64,000 nt of DNA from Apis mellifera (lineage: Eukaryota > Arthropoda > Insecta > Hymenoptera > Apidae): positions 7,985,001-8,049,000 of the forward strand of contig NC_037638.1 of the NCBI RefSeq assembly GCF_003254395.2, in the 5' to 3' direction. Positions 11,968 through 27,100 of the stretch are shown one piece after another. How positions within the stretch are numbered: the stretch's first letter is position 1; each line of letters opens with the position of its first letter. A program made the translations under genes and the position numbers. Under the pieces are notes generated by a model. The model was not told the origin of the DNA. It did no database searches and saw only the letters and a list, made by a program, of their open reading frames with translations.

Positions 11968-13583
11968 GTAAGTGGTCGGCATTGTGTTCCCTCCCGATGT
12001 TCGATAACCTACGATTGTTCGGGGATCATCCTTGTACAAAGTTCATCATCATCTCGTTTGAAATTTGATTTGACGAATTTATGAGAAATATTTTCGCATG
12101 AGAAGCAAACGATTCCTATAAACTTTGAAATGTTCGATCAAAATCGAAATTGTCTGAACAGAATAAAAGTTAATTTAGGATATTTTTCATTCAGAAGAGT
12201 TGGAGAAGAGTGTATGATTGATTTAGTTTATGATCGGTGTAGGTTTTTCCAAACGAACGCATACATATATCATCATCATCTTTCAGTAGTTTTAGAAGCT
12301 TTTACCATCAAACGCGATCTGTTACGCTTCCTCCAATAAGTTACCTGTGCTGGAGGAAGAATTTAATCTTCGGCTTATATACATATCATCTCTTTTTGGC
12401 TTACCTCATCAAGATAACCGATTGATTCTTTGAATTCGTAATGATTATTGAATGTTTTGATCCCAATCCCTTTTTAGATAGTACTATTATAAATATATAT
12501 AACATAGAATGAATTCAAAGAGTTAATTTCTCGAAAATGTAGTCATATTAGCCATCATTTGCACGTACAAAAAGGAAGAAGTTGATATTTATAAATAATT
12601 TTCTTCCTTTAATTTTTCTTTACTTTTGTTTTATGTTTTGTTTTTTTTTTCTTTTTCGTGTGAAAATTAATCATTCACAACTAACTTCCAATATAACATT
12701 TTTTCTTCCCCCCCTTATTAGAACGACTAATCCGATTGAATGCAAAATGTGCAATGCGTATAAAAAATTATTCTTATGCTGTACTTTTTGCACGTGATTA
12801 AGATTGATAATGAGCATACTACATACTGCACGAGTGATGTACGGTTTTTAAATAATACTACTATGCAACACTTCATTCATCCGATACATTCTTTCATTCG
12901 TCATTCTGAATGGTACGTGTTTGATGAGACAATGAGACGACGGAAAAAATTGTTTGTTCAATTTTTAACAATTTAATTTATTCATTCGATGCTATTGCAC
13001 TCGGATCAAAAATACTTAATAATCAATAATAAAGATAAAATCATCACTGTTAATAACCAATAACGAATGAGAAATGAATAATTGATTTAGAATGAAGTTA
13101 AAACTCGATTTAGTCGATTTTGTATATGCAATATTTTTTTTTTTTTTCAGTAAGTATCTCAAGTATTTTTTTTTTCTCTCTAAAAATTATAATTCAGAAA
13201 GTATACGTACATACTTATATTTAAATCGATTATTTAAAACAGTTGTTGGGAAACTCACGTTCGTATCGTATTTTCAAGGAAACTCAAGGAAAAAAACATA
13301 GGTATAGTTTTATTGCATATATTCGAGCAATAAACGATCTCATTAGGTACCGTTAAGGCGAGAATAATTTATTTTATGGGCGTAATGTTTCGCCGCGTAC
13401 GGTCACGTTAGTTGGCTGACGATGTGTCCTTAACAGGATGTCGCTCCTACTAAGGTTAACACGTGGACCGGAAACGGTAACCTGTTTCTCTTTGGTAAGG
13501 TGAATTCGCCAATAAAGCCCAATCGTTTTCGCGTGAATGTACTAGAATATTACGCAATGCCGACAACGACGGGTTAGACGACG

Positions 13584-13615
13584 GCTGCGGCGGTGGCGGC
13601 GGCGGCGGCGGCGGC
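13584..13615 (+). repeat. GGC trinucleotide tract
   Basis: A nearly perfect GGC repeat (two interruptions, t and tg) sits in a G+C-rich patch at 13.4-13.8 kb, about 1.6 kb into the probable AP-4 intron. No open frame uses it convincingly. Confidence 0.9.
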
Positions 13616-14910
13616 TTTTACGAATTGTCGCGCGGCGTTGTCCGACTAATTTTAGCATGTGAAAGTCGTCGGCCGATCCCACGCCGTTAAACTAGACCCG
13701 CTCGATCCGCCTCGTATGCCTAGTCATGTCGGTGCTTTAATCGTTTGTCTCGCCCATAGTCCACACCGTGTGACACTGACCGCTTTAGTTTGCCCTTATA
13801 AGGTTGCTTCTCTATGACGTTGCAAATATCAGCTGACGCCTGTTATCGTTTAATTGGAAGATACACGATGAACTCTCTACTGGAGGCTCTTGCTCCTCTC
13901 CCTCCGTACATTCGCCTCTCTCTCTATCTCTCTTCTTTCCCTTTCGATTTAAACTTATTGGTATTATACGCAATGCATGTTACAGAAGATTTGTTTCGTT
14001 TATTTTAATTATCGCGATGAATATATATATATGTTTTTTTTTTTATATTTATTTAAGCAAAGCTTGTGATTTATGCATCTCGTTTTAAAAATTTAAATTT
14101 TTTTGTTCTCAACTTTTTTAAACTTACGACGGTTTTATCTTTTAGAAAAAGATTTTTTCGTTTTTGTACATTATTGTAATTTACTTTGATAAATTTTTAA
14201 GCGCCGGGACCGATAATTCTTTCCATCCAGCCGCATATGGTTCGTCACCTGATATTTTGGACAGATAATATAGAAACATATGTTACATGGATGACGCTTG
14301 ATTGAGTTAATATCGTTCAAAGAAATAGTTTGATATCGAGTCGAAATTGAAGAATTTTAAATCGTATGGAAAATATTTTTCAAATAATTATCAACTAATT
14401 TGTTCGTATCTATTTATATATTCAAAAATCTAAAAATAATTAATATTTTAAGCTTCGTTGACGTAATTGTAAAAATGTACATTTCATGTATGCATAGATA
14501 AAAACAATTATCAATTTATTAGTGGAAAAGATACATGTATTCAAATCATTGTATCTTTTTAGTATCGTTAAAATATTTACATTTGCTTCATCTTGTGACG
14601 GGATTTGTCGAAACAATCCAACATTTGTATAAATTTTCCGTTTCTGAAAGCAATTTACCCGTTCGTTACGATATTTCAATGCAACGCGTGTATAATACTC
14701 GTATGCGGAAAATCAGCTGTTAATTCACAGCAGTAGTTACGAGTCATGCGGCACTCCGGGGTTCTTGTCCCGACTGACATACATGCGCATTGTGCGCTTA
14801 CTTTTAACGCATATTGCGCCTCTAATTTATTTCTAATAATTGAAAATCGTAGAAATTTTCGCGCGCCCCAATTATGATCGCGTTTCTCGATACAATTAAT
14901 TCTCTGCATT

Positions 14911-14950
14911 TCTTCTTTCTTTCTTTCTTTCTTTCTTTTTTTTTTTTTGA
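14911..14950 (+). repeat. TTTC tetranucleotide tract running into poly-T
   Basis: Six or so TTTC units followed by a T run. A similar TTTC tract lies at about 39071-39096. Confidence 0.9.
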
Positions 14951-17900
14951 TTTCTCTTTTAAATTTACACGATAAAATTGATCTTCCTTAAGCTTTTGAC
15001 TCAAGTTGTGTACAAAATTCTCGTTTAAAATGAAAACTAACGGATAAATGTTCGATCGAGAACTTTCATATGCAGTTTCCCTTCAGTCTCTCGTGATATA
15101 TATATATTATACGTATACGTATACGCTTAGCTTCCTTTTCTCTGTGAGTGTACACGTACTTTCGCAATGCGATATTTCGCGAACCAGTCCTCGGGCCACA
15201 TGGTTCAATTCCCACGCATTTCTCTTAAGGAGATCGCTCTGTTCCTTTTGTTCTTTCACTCTTTCCTTTCCTTTTCGCCTCTGCTCTTCCTCCCTCCACC
15301 AAGTACTTCACCCTTTTTGTCCTTTTCCTTGTATCTGGCCTCGCTTCCTTCGCTCCACCGATCCTCCTCCTCCTCCCCTTCTTCTTTCTCTTTCTCCCGA
15401 TACGATGAGACGAAGGCCAAGCTCGGTCAACGAATTTTGGCGAAGCCCTGGCCCACTAACAATCGCATCGCGTCTCACGTGTGTATACGCCCGCGAGCCT
15501 CGGTTCCCTTTCGCTACGTGGCGAATATTAACGAGACCGGTGTCCAAATACGAACTCATCCCAGTTTCCTTTTTTACCGGCCGAAACTTTTTGCTCGTTA
15601 CACGCGGCAGCGTCGAAAAGTACCCCGGAGAACGTTTTCTTGTTAATCGGTGGTCCACACGCATCGTGCAAAAGTTTGCAGACGCGTTTTCAAAAATAAA
15701 TAAATAACGATAGGGGAGGGAAAAGGAAGGGTGGTACGAGATATATAGGCGTAATGCATCCCGGTGCCACGTATACGTACGATCTCGAGTAGTGTCGCGC
15801 CTTTTGTAGCGACAGGAACAGCACCACTTTGGTAAAGAAATAAAAAGAAGGAGCGCAAATGAGCACAGACGCCTCGACCCATTTTCATTTAGCGCTCGCC
15901 AGACAAAAATAAAAATAAACCGCTCTTCTCTCTTTCTGTTCACGAGGCTTTTAACGAAACTTGGATCGTGCTTACCGCGGTTGTATTGCGCGTGTATTTG
16001 TGCCGGGGTTGTTTCGCACGCATAATCATGGCCTTTATGCCACGCGAGATCGATATCGGATGCGTAATACAGCCTTCGAACGTGTTTTCATTGAAACAGT
16101 CTGATTAATGGTAATGACAACCCGTTTTCTACTGTCACCATTTGTTTATGCTTGACAAACTTGCGAACGAGGAGAAAAATTACGTACGGATATTTAAATA
16201 TCGTAGAAATTTTTTCTTTAAGGAGAAATATAGCAGACGCTCAGAGAGTCAAAGTTGAGATGAAATATGACGAATAAACAACCGGTTGACGGTTGTATTC
16301 ATTTTCATGAATTTTTTAACACCGTTTCGAGATTGCCGTTCCATCCTTTCAGATCTGCTTCGAGTCTTCTTTCCTTCGCTCTTTCTCTCAGCTACAAGAA
16401 ATACAAATTTACTTTACCCATCTTCCTTTTATTCTGCTACTTCCCTATTTTAAACTCCTTCGACTTTTTCGTTTCCCTTTATATCTTGTTTCATTCTCGC
16501 TTCCTCTTTTTATTCGTTTTCCACGCATTTTTCTTTCCTTCTTTCCATTTTTTTTTTTATTAAATTTATTCCTCGTATTTTTTTAACTCTCATTTGCTTT
16601 TATTATGAATTTCAAATTTCAAGGAGATGGCAAGATGTAAACACAAGTGGAATGCCGAATTATGCGAATTTCGGTTGTTCAATTATCGAATATATATTTA
16701 AACTGGCATATCTGAAAGTGTTTATATTCTCGAAAGCGCAATATCTGAAATCGATTGATTTATTTTTCTTTAATAAATTCGCTTATTCAAAATAAGAATT
16801 TGTCGAATATTTTTATTATTCGGAAAAAGAATGGGATTCAATTAAATAATATCCAATATAATATATATTAATTAAATAAGAAAGAAATCGCAGCTTCTCC
16901 GTTTTAAAAAAAAAAAAAGAGAGAGAGAGAAAGAGAAATGAAAAGGAAAATTTGTTGAAAACGAGCAAGTTTTGTTCGTTTCCCTTAGCTCTTTCTCCTT
17001 ACATCTTGATCATACATATATATATATATATATATATACGTATGCGTGTTCGGTTGGGAGAGGAAAGAACGGCGGGAACCCAGACGTCACGTGCTTCACC
17101 CGTCGGCAAAGCCTTCTCCTCCTTCTCCAGCTTCTTTCGTGCCAATAGTAGTAGTACTACCGCGAAACACAGAGGAGAGTGCAATAAGTGCCTTTGCGTC
17201 GTTGCCAACGTCGCGTATCCCAACCTTTTTTCAACCTCACTCATTTCTCGCGCCGTACTTTTCCTCCTCCATTCTACACACCGTGAATGTTAAGACTTTT
17301 AACCGTCCACGTCTGAGAAAGAAACGCGTATATATAAGTAAGTACGAGCGTACTCGCGCGTTCCTCGACTTGGTTAGCCGGTTTTGCAACAGCGATTCAT
17401 TCGGTTCACGAGTCATCCTTTCGTTGAAAATCTATCCTCCGTGTCGAATGGCACGGTTCGTTCCATGCTCTACGGGGTGTTTCGAAAGAATACGAAACGA
17501 AAGGAGAGAAATAAACATTTTACGATAAAAATTAATTTATGCAAAAACTTATATTTTACAGTTCTCTACAGTTTTATATTTTCAGCAGTAACGGTGTAAT
17601 GGCTAAATGGTAAAAAAAAAAAAAAAAAAGAAAAAAAAAATTAATATAATACATCGTTTTTTGCAACGAATTTTTATTCTTTCCCATTCAAATCGAATAA
17701 AAAAAATATTCGAAAGCGGACCATCTCTCCGAAAGAAATCTACTAAACGTCTCTTAATTTTTTTTTTTTTTTTCGAATCGTGAACAGAAATTTATGATCC
17801 CTTTTTCGAGGAAATTCGGGAAAACGTGGCGAGCGTTTCAACACGTTGGAGGAAAAAAACTTGTTTGTATAGCAATTGGTCGGTCGCGTAAGCTGGGCCC

Positions 17901-18262
17901 GGGCGAACACGAGCTGAAATGTATGGGCCCAAGAGCATCTGGGTCACTTTTTCTTCGCTCCTCGGCCCCCCTCTTTCCATCGGCTCGAACCCTGTTCGTC
18001 CCTTTGTCTCGAGCTTCCCTACGGTCCCTCTTTCTGGTTAAGCCGACCGACAAAGGTCTTGGCTTCGGTATATACCTGCCGCGTCGCGTCGATACAGCCG
18101 TTGCTTTCTACAAGGTGTCCCGAGCAGACAGAAGAGAAAGTTGCACAAGATCTTGGACGGGGACCGCAATACCGCGAGCTTTGCCGATTATTTTCTTTCA
18201 TCTTAAATTGAATTTTGTTTTGCAGTTTCTAATTACGCGCCGTATAAGCGGCTCGGGCGCGG

Positions 18263-18319
18263 ATTATTATTATTATTATTATTATTATTATTGTTATTAT
18301 TATTATCATTATTATTATT
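18263..18319 (+). repeat. ATT trinucleotide tract
   Basis: About 19 ATT units with interruptions by G and C. It gives a run of Tyr codons in a chance ORF (17794-18342). Confidence 0.93.
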
Positions 18320-21300
18320 TTTTCTATTCTGCCCAACTATAGAGAAAAGTAGTAATACTATCTAGTAAAGAACAGTATTCTTGGCACAATCGCATAAACT
18401 TTGACATCTTCGTTTTTACGTTTAATTGATTTTATGACCTTGTTGTATGGACGGCCAATACTACGCGTATATAATATTGTCGATGTTTACATAACGCGTG
18501 AAATGTAGAGAAAGCTGAATTGGTTGAAATTCGAATCGGTCCGAAATGTGTTTATTATCATTCGGGAATCGGCCGATTATTTTATCACACGATCGGAAAA
18601 CAATTTGTTGGATTATCGTCGTTATTCATCATCGTGCCCACCCACCGTAAATTTTATTCCTTATTAGAAGACACGAATCTTGCAAAAAATCCTCGATTAT
18701 TGACAATCATCGAGTTCAATTTAAATTTTAAAATTTAGAAAAAGATTTCATCGAAAGATCTCGTACGAAGCAAAATTTTCGAAAATTATTTTTCATTCAA
18801 TTGATCAAGATACATGTATCGAGAAAAATTGCTCCAAATCAGTTTTGAATAATCATCAAAATTGATTCGAAACTTGCAAGAATTTCCCCCTCCCCTCAAA
18901 TTCGTTTGCCCGTTTATATTAAATCAAATTGAACGTTTCGAGTAAAAATGAAGCGACAACCCGCTCTTTCAAAATCGATCAAAATCGATATTTATAACGT
19001 TATTTTCCATTTTTTTTATTCCCCGTGAATAACGCTCGTTGCAACGAAAGCGTTACTGCGTATTTCTGCACCGGTCGGTGAAGTTATAACGCAGGCCGTT
19101 ATACGAGACTGCGGCTTCGGATTTCCTTCTGCATTCCTAGGTGACGAAGCGCGTGCACATTCGTACCAACGACACGCTTCTAAACTACAAGGCCGGAGAG
19201 ATACTCGAGAATCGTTATTATAACGCAATCACGTTAATTTATTTTCGCGGATGATTTAATTATTCATATTGTTAATGGCCCTTGTTCTGAACACGTTACG
19301 TTATCGTTATCGCCGCGCTCTTCTCGTTTTCGTAAGTAAAATCGAACTTTCTTTCGATCCTGAATTTTATCTTACGCTTTCTTGCCTCACATTTGTCCTA
19401 TTTAAAATAATATTCCAGTTTTATATCGATATATCAATTATCAAATCACTTTTATAGTTAAAATTTTCGAGACGAATGAGAACAAATTTTTACTGGAATA
19501 AATGCATTGTCGAATGAATTTATTTATAAATAATCAAATTTGAATTTATTTATAATAATTTAATAATAATGATTTTTCTTAATCATTGAAAGAAAACATT
19601 GTTATTGACATCATTATCAATTTTGTTTACACGTGTCGTAAAGTTTTAATAAGCAATTTGTGGAATAAAATTCGTATAAAATTAATAATATTATTTATAA
19701 TGCATGAAAGCGAGGCAATATGGTTCGCTAGCATATCCAACCTTGAGATAAAATTCTCTGCCTATTCAACTTTAGATTTGTTTTTCCATCTTTTTGCACG
19801 GTTGACGTTGACAGAATTATTTACACGATTCATGACCAGCGCAAGAAACTACGCGCATGATTAATTCCTCCGCAGACCTCGTGTAAATCACGTTTACGCG
19901 CGTTGCCTATATAGAAATCAGTCTGTCTTTGCTTTGTCACGTAATAGCGCGAAAAATAGATCGTTCCAGTTATTAAAAGCGCGTGTAAAATTGCATTTGT
20001 GCGCTATATATACTATGGGAACGAAAAAAATTAACATAGAGAATCCCGATAGAAATAATCAATGATAAATTAAAGATCGATCGTTGTAAAGAAATGTTTT
20101 CTAGAGACGTGTATATTTTTCTCATAAGATAAAATTCCAATTTCTCTATTTTCCTGGATTCAGATTTCTAAAAATTTTCTGGATAAAAAAAAGATTTATT
20201 ACCTTTTTATTGTATAAAGAACGAAGAAGTTTCTATTAATTCATAAAATGGCAGTGTTTATTTTAACTGTTGTTTGTTTAAAAAAATTTTTAATATTTTT
20301 GCTTTTTTTTTCAATAAATTAATTTCAAAATATTTTCTTGCTAATTAAACGCATATATTTTATCATCGTGAAAATATTAATCATTATTATTGAAATCTCT
20401 AAGCGGCAGTTTACGATATTTCGAGTTTTTACAATAGGATAAGCCAGCTCACACCTCGATCGAAAGAAAATGGATGCAGGTCTTTCTCTCGATGACCTGT
20501 CTCCAGACACACCTTGCAGTTAGGAGTCATCGTGCGTATTTATAGAACGTGACCGGTGATCATAGTGCCATTTGTCGTTAACAAGTTACCCTTAATGACA
20601 CCATTGTATATAATGACTTTGTGCACGCCCGTATTTTCACAGTCTTACGAACAATCGTACAGAACAGATTTTTTCAAAAGACTTTCTCCGTAATTTGTAT
20701 ATTTCTTTCGATACTTCTTTGTATTCCTCCGTACAATGCCCTTGGAAATCGATATTTTTGTATTCTAGAAAAAATTCTTCTAACATTACAAAATAATAAT
20801 TTTAATTCCTCCAGTTATAAGAGTTCTATCTTCTTGTATTTTGAAATTTTTATTATTTTCCTTAGATTAGGGAGAATAAATTGAAATAATAAATTTGGAT
20901 TTCGAATTTTTGAAAAGCATATTGGCCTCTCTTTATTAATCTTTGTTTAAAAAAAAAGATATAAAATTTAAAAAAAATAAAGAATAATTTTAATCAAGAC
21001 AAAAAAAAAGAAGAAGAATATCCTATGACTTTTGAGAGTAGAAAGATAATGGATAGAGATCGGGTGCATATAAATATAAGCGAGTGGGAAAGAATGCAAG
21101 TTCTGCTTTAATCTAACGAGACACAAGTCGAGGGGTGAAAGAAGGAGGACAGTAAAAAGAAAACACACGAGGTAGGCGATACTCTCGATCCATTTGACCG
21201 AGTTTTTCTTACGTTGCTTGCCTTTTTGCCCGATCTCCCACTCGTAGCACGAACCCGCCTTACGAGATCGTTGACCGAATGACACGGTGAGCAGAGTACG

Positions 21301-24084
21301 GACTCACTCGTTCACTCGCGACGTCGTTAAAGCCAGAGGAAACAACTGACTTGGTTTTATCGGCCCACGTGGGACAACCTTATCGGATGCACATCCGCTT
21401 TGTGCACGTGCATTTATCACTCTTGTCGTTCGATAAAAACTGCGTGGATGCGTCTCGTCTAATATTTCTCAAAAGGGAAAAGGAACGAATGTGGAAAAAT
21501 TCGGTGGAATTTTCATTATATCCGATACCAAATATAAATTCTATCGTTGTCGATTTCCTTATTATCGTTAATGGATGAATCGGGATCGATGTTTCATTTT
21601 GGAAATGAGTATTTTGGAATGTTTAAACAGTTGTGGTATATATATATTTTTTATTTAATTCGTTTGAACAATATTAATAAAGAAAGAAAGATATATTTTG
21701 GTAATAATTTGAATTTTTTTAAGTTGAAGATTTTTCATTGGAATTATTCTTCCGATCGATTAATTAAATTAATTTCTCTTATTCTTTTCATAGATAGTTT
21801 TATAAATAAATAAGATAATTTACGACGACGTGTAAATTTATGTTGTAATTTTTGTCGAGAATTTTTTTCCAGTTCGGTTTCGTCATTTTGTGGAAATGTG
21901 AAAGTTTAGTGGTGTAAATAATTTTAGCATCACGTTAGAAATCTTACGAGAAGGAATGTTACGCAAAAAAATTGAAAATAGTATTCTAAGAAAATGTGTT
22001 GAAATCCGCAACTACGTAAACTTAATGTGTAAACAGTAGGTGAATGAATCTTTTTACACTTTCGTAATTGAAATATTATACTGATACTTGTTACAGTATT
22101 TCAAAAGGTAGAAAGTTACAAATTAAACGAACATGCGTGTCGTACGCAATATTTTTTTCTTTTTTTTTACTTTAAATCCAACTTTCAATGTTATAGAAAA
22201 AAAAAGAAATATTCGAAATTAAAATCGATTAAAATAAAAATTAAGAAATAAATTTGCTTCGAATTCTAGATTATCAAGAATTTATTCTTCAATTTTTTTT
22301 CAACGAAAAGAACGATGTAAGATCGGTAACAACGAGTCGTTTTCTAGTTTGAGAGTTCTTCACACCGAGGAATACGCTTTTAATATCCACTGGTGAACAC
22401 GTCTCGGCAAGTTTGATGATTTCTTCCGGCATTTAAGCGGACAATATGGCCTCCGTTCGGCCACGTTACCGCAGACTATTCCCCAGTCAAACGAGTGGAT
22501 AATTTCGCGGGCAAAGAGGTAAACAGGCCAATAACTCGCGTCTGCGGTCGCTTTCTTTGTTTTCTGCGGCTTTTCTTTCGCCAAGTCTGGTTTTTCCTAT
22601 TTTTTTACCCCCTTAAAATCTGCTTGAGATTTTCTCCCGGACGGAACGACTCTTTCTTCCATCGCTTTCGAGTTCGTGGATAAGAGATGCCGTGTGGTCA
22701 AAATCATCGAGCATAACGATTTCGAAATTGCGCCTTTTTCTTTACTTCTGTATTTTTAATAGTTCGCATCTTTCGACTTGGATAAATGCTGCGATCATTT
22801 ATCGGCTACAAAATTTAGTTTAGAATGGAATATTCGTAGTTTATCGCGAATAAACAATTGTACGGCGAAATAAGCAAGGAAACGTGAAAATGTTACGTAA
22901 ATAGATGTCACTGAATAATTAAAATTATAGCCGATATTAACGAACGGTAATTTTATCATTTATTAACAGCGTATCACCGATAATTACCGGTACCAGATAA
23001 TATCAATTGTTTTTTTTTTCTTTTTCGCATAAAGTATGATTATTTAACGAGCGATTGAATTAATTGATCCAAGAAATTTTTCTTTCTTCGGTTTGGCAAA
23101 TTGCATTAGAATATTGCATCTGAATCGAATCGCACGGAGGAATTAAATGGGGAAAAAAAGGAAAACGAGTCAGAAAAGAAATTATACAACATGACTTATA
23201 TACGATGCTATTTTTATGAATAATGAACGAAGATTGTATTCGTAGAATCTTATTAATCTTTGATCACTGAATACATTATTCACCGATTTATAAAGAATGC
23301 ATTGTTCGAAATAATTATTAACCTTCAAAATTGGATATTAAAAAATAATAATAATAATAAATAAATAAATAAAATACCTTTGAAAGAAAAAACAATTTAT
23401 TTCAAAAAAAAAGAAAAAAAAAAGAAACTATTGGTCAATTCATAGATTCAATTATATTTTATTACAAAATTATTCATAGATTCCCGATCTATAGTTTCCT
23501 TTAAATTATCCGGTGAAACAATGACAGAACGTTTCTATTCTTTTTTTTCGCACAACTTTTACGTAAGAACGTTTTTTTCTTCTTCTTCTCTTTTTTTTTA
23601 TATAACACTGCGCCAACAAAATGGCAATAAAAAAGAAGAAGAAGACGAAGAACAAGAAGGAAGGAGGAAGGAAGGAAAAAGAAGGAGAAAATGTTAAATG
23701 CAATCGATTTTAAATCATGTAATTCGTCACGTGTTAAATCGAAACCAAAACGACGAGACGCATCTATCTAACCGTGTCTATCTCGTCGGTCATCGATAAT
23801 TAGAACTCAATTAGAGACGACACGGTGACACGTACATGAATGTACATGTGGAAATGTTGCGCGTTGTTCAGCCATGGTGACATGCATAAATACATGAGAA
23901 TATACCTCGCATGATATAACTATACGGCACAATATAGTCGTTTCTTACGTACACGTGGCAACACGAAGGAGCAGGACTTCGACATGGCGCCAAGTCTCGT
24001 CGCGTGCGACGATAATGACACCGTATTACGTACACTCGTTTATTCGAAAGCGGAGGCATGTAAAACGACGTTCCTTTTTCTCTC

Positions 24085-24123
24085 TTTTTTTCTTTTCTTT
24101 TCTTTTCTTTTCTTTTCTTTTCT
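24085..24123 (+). repeat. TTTTC pentanucleotide tract
   Basis: Six or more TTTTC units in a pyrimidine-rich strand. A run of 27 T follows downstream at 24467-24493. Confidence 0.9.
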
Positions 24124-27100
24124 CCCTCTTTCTCTACTCTCCTTCTTTACCGTACGTACCACTTCAACTCCTCTATCGTTTATTCGCGCGTACGTACGCC
24201 GTGTCACGAAAGAACCACAACCCTAGAGAGGAGCGGCACTCTTCGTGACACAGTTGGGCAAACTTCCATTTCGCAAACACGTGACCGGTATGATGTAGGA
24301 ATTTCTACGTAACTTTCGACAGAATTTTTATTATTATTATTATTTTTTTTTTCCTTTTTTACATAGACGGTCGAGTTCGATCCAAAGGAGATTCTAGAGA
24401 TTGGTAAATCTTGATTGTTATTCATAATGGGTATGATTTGAAGAATTTCTGCATGCCGTGTGCGTATTTTTTTTTTTTTTTTTTTTTTTTTTTCCTTTAA
24501 ATCTACGTCGAGGAAAAAAATTGATTCGAAGAAGCAAGGCGAACGGTGGCGAACGTCGATTACCAAGCATCATCGGTACGATTTCGAAATTCCTGCATAT
24601 CATATACATATAATTTATTTCTAGACAGAGTCCTCTCACTTCCCTTCGATCCTAAGAAATAGGAAATCTTGATCGAAGAATTTGAATCAACAGAGCGAAA
24701 AATTAAAAATCGTTTTGTTCCAATTCATTTCGATTCGATAATTTTTATCCCATCCGTTTTCCACATTAGCCCGAGGAGGATTAGTTCGTGAGAGAACATT
24801 GTGCCCGTGACGTGGCCCATCGTAACACGATAAATGTCGAGGAACGGCTGCAATTTTAAATATTCATGCGTGTTACGAGCGTGGAGGTGCTCGGTTATAC
24901 GAGCATTCCACCTTCGACCACCTCGAACGGGGCAGTCATAAAATACGCGTACGCGTGTAACCCCTTGAAATCCTGTTGTGAGAAAACGTGTACAAGCTTG
25001 TGCAACTCCTTTCAACGACGCCTCAAAGGAGAATCTTCACGTGCCTTCGAACCGCCCCAGCAACAATTTCAATCGCGAAATGCATTCATTAACTATGAAA
25101 TATCTATGTAATAAGAGGTAAAATGGTAATTTCGTGAAAGAGAAAAAATAAACGATTGAAAGAGATGAGTTTATCGCTTATTTATACGCTTGGCCTTTAA
25201 ATGGCGTAGAAGTTAATACGTATAATGGCCGAGAATCCGATTAACAGGATAATTTTTAAATTTTTCATTTACCATCCGAAATTTTTTTACAAACTGTATA
25301 ATTTTTACCTTCCATCGAAAGTTTTATCTCGTATATACGTAATATGATCAATTGGAAACAACAAGATTATGTATGAAGAGTTACGAGCAACAAAAATTTT
25401 AAAAATTACTTAAAAATACGAAAGAAAAAGAAAAGAAAATGTTCCAACGAGGGAATGAAATTCCATACAAACGAATGAAATTTAATTTATGACATCGATA
25501 TTATGAAATCTGTTTGAGAATCGTTATGATGGAAATCCATCTTTGAGAATCGATTGTACATTTATCATAAATCCTGTACGATCCGTACACGATTGATTAT
25601 TAACATTCCTTCCTTTTCCTCAACACTTTTTATTCCATTTATTAAAAATTAAATAAAGCAATCTGAATAAATTATCCTCTCACAATATTCATCTCTCCCC
25701 TTTTTCCCGCGCGTGATTAAGCGAGCATCGTTTCGAGATGGACAGAACGAAAGAACCCGCAGCAAAGGGTTGCACCGAGCCACAAATCATTATACGACGT
25801 TGAAACGTTCAGTTGTAAGTCGTTTCGGCATCTTTATTTTCTTCTTTTCTCGTTACATTCGAGATTGTATTTATAATTTACATCAATAATGGACAGACAT
25901 TCGCGACAGACGTTACTTCGGGTCTCACACGATTTCTTTGTCTACCTTCGTACGTTGATATACCTCCACGTTTCGTTCCCACAGTGATAAATAGAACCGA
26001 TAACGCGAGCATTCGTACGATGGAGTTTTTTTTGATTAGTAATCGTGCACTGTTCCGTCGTATTGGATTAACGTCCAATGGAACCAAGAAAGAAGTGGGA
26101 TAATAAGATTTGAGAAAATATACAATTATTTTTTCGTAAATTGCACGTATATATATATATATCCTTTTATTGATTATAGACATCGATCGAATAAAATTTA
26201 CATTTAAATTTGAACACTCGAAATATATATTCCGTCAATTATAATTCTGTATTTAATATTTATGAAAAAAAAAAATACATTCGAGTATAAAAAAACTTGG
26301 ATAAAAGAAAAAAAATTCAAGGATGGTTAACAAATGGCACGAAGTATGGAAGATTAATTACCATAATTGACGTTGCGACGTGTACGAGTCATCGTTGATT
26401 CATGCATTCGTCTTGCTCGTGATCTCGAACGAAGATATATTTTTCCAAAAAGAAAAGAAAAAAAAAGGAGGGGAGGGGAAAAGAAAAGAAAGAAAGAAAT
26501 GAAGAAAAAATGAAAAAAGAAGAAGATTGAGTTGAACGATCGCGGACTTATTCGCTTGGCAAACGTAATGGAGGGTGTAATGAACTAGTCTGTTCGTTGT
26601 TGACAAACATTCTATTTACAAATAGCGAGATCACACGGTTCTTGTGCTCGTTTGCGGCTTGATGTACGAAAATAATTAGATTCCGTAACAGATGCCAAGG
26701 GTTATAAAGTTTCGAGGCACCGGCTACGTAAAATCAATGAACTTATCTATGGTAGTATATCTTTTTATTTCGTTTATCGTTCCTCGAGAATCGAAGATAC
26801 TGGATCCTCGAGACGCCTCGTCCAATGTTACAATTTCAACCCTTATGTCGATCCAAGCATCCATGCATCTTGAAATTATTTTATTTTTCTATTAAAATAC
26901 TTTTAACTTCAGACACATCTCTCTTATTCCCTCTCAATTCAAATTCCAAAGATAGAATTTCATTATCAAAAGAAGGAAATAATTAAAATCAGAGTGATCT
27001 TCAAAATTTTTTATTTTGAATATTGACACGAGATACTATTAAAACGGATATTATTCAAAGAATGTTATTTCGACAAATTATCCCTTAAGTAAATAATGAT

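Noticed and set aside
11620..12039. 139-codon minus-strand ORF across the AP-4 exon
   Set aside because: It is the shadow of the exon in another frame and contains no motif of its own.
13440..13583. Exon-like open segment after aacag at 13432-13436
   Set aside because: The frame stays open for only about 45 codons, has no similarity to AP-4 helix 2 or the zipper, and ends at a stop without a donor.
15048..15943. Overlapping ORFs of 219 codons (+), 159 codons (+) and 211 codons (-)
   Set aside because: The + strand is pyrimidine-rich here, which removes stop codons from several frames at once. The products are Ser/Phe/Leu or Arg/Gly low-complexity and overlap each other; no domain is visible.
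17794..18342. 182-codon ORF on the + strand
   Set aside because: It ends in a Tyr run produced by the ATT microsatellite and lies in a stop-poor patch with overlapping minus-strand ORFs; no homology.
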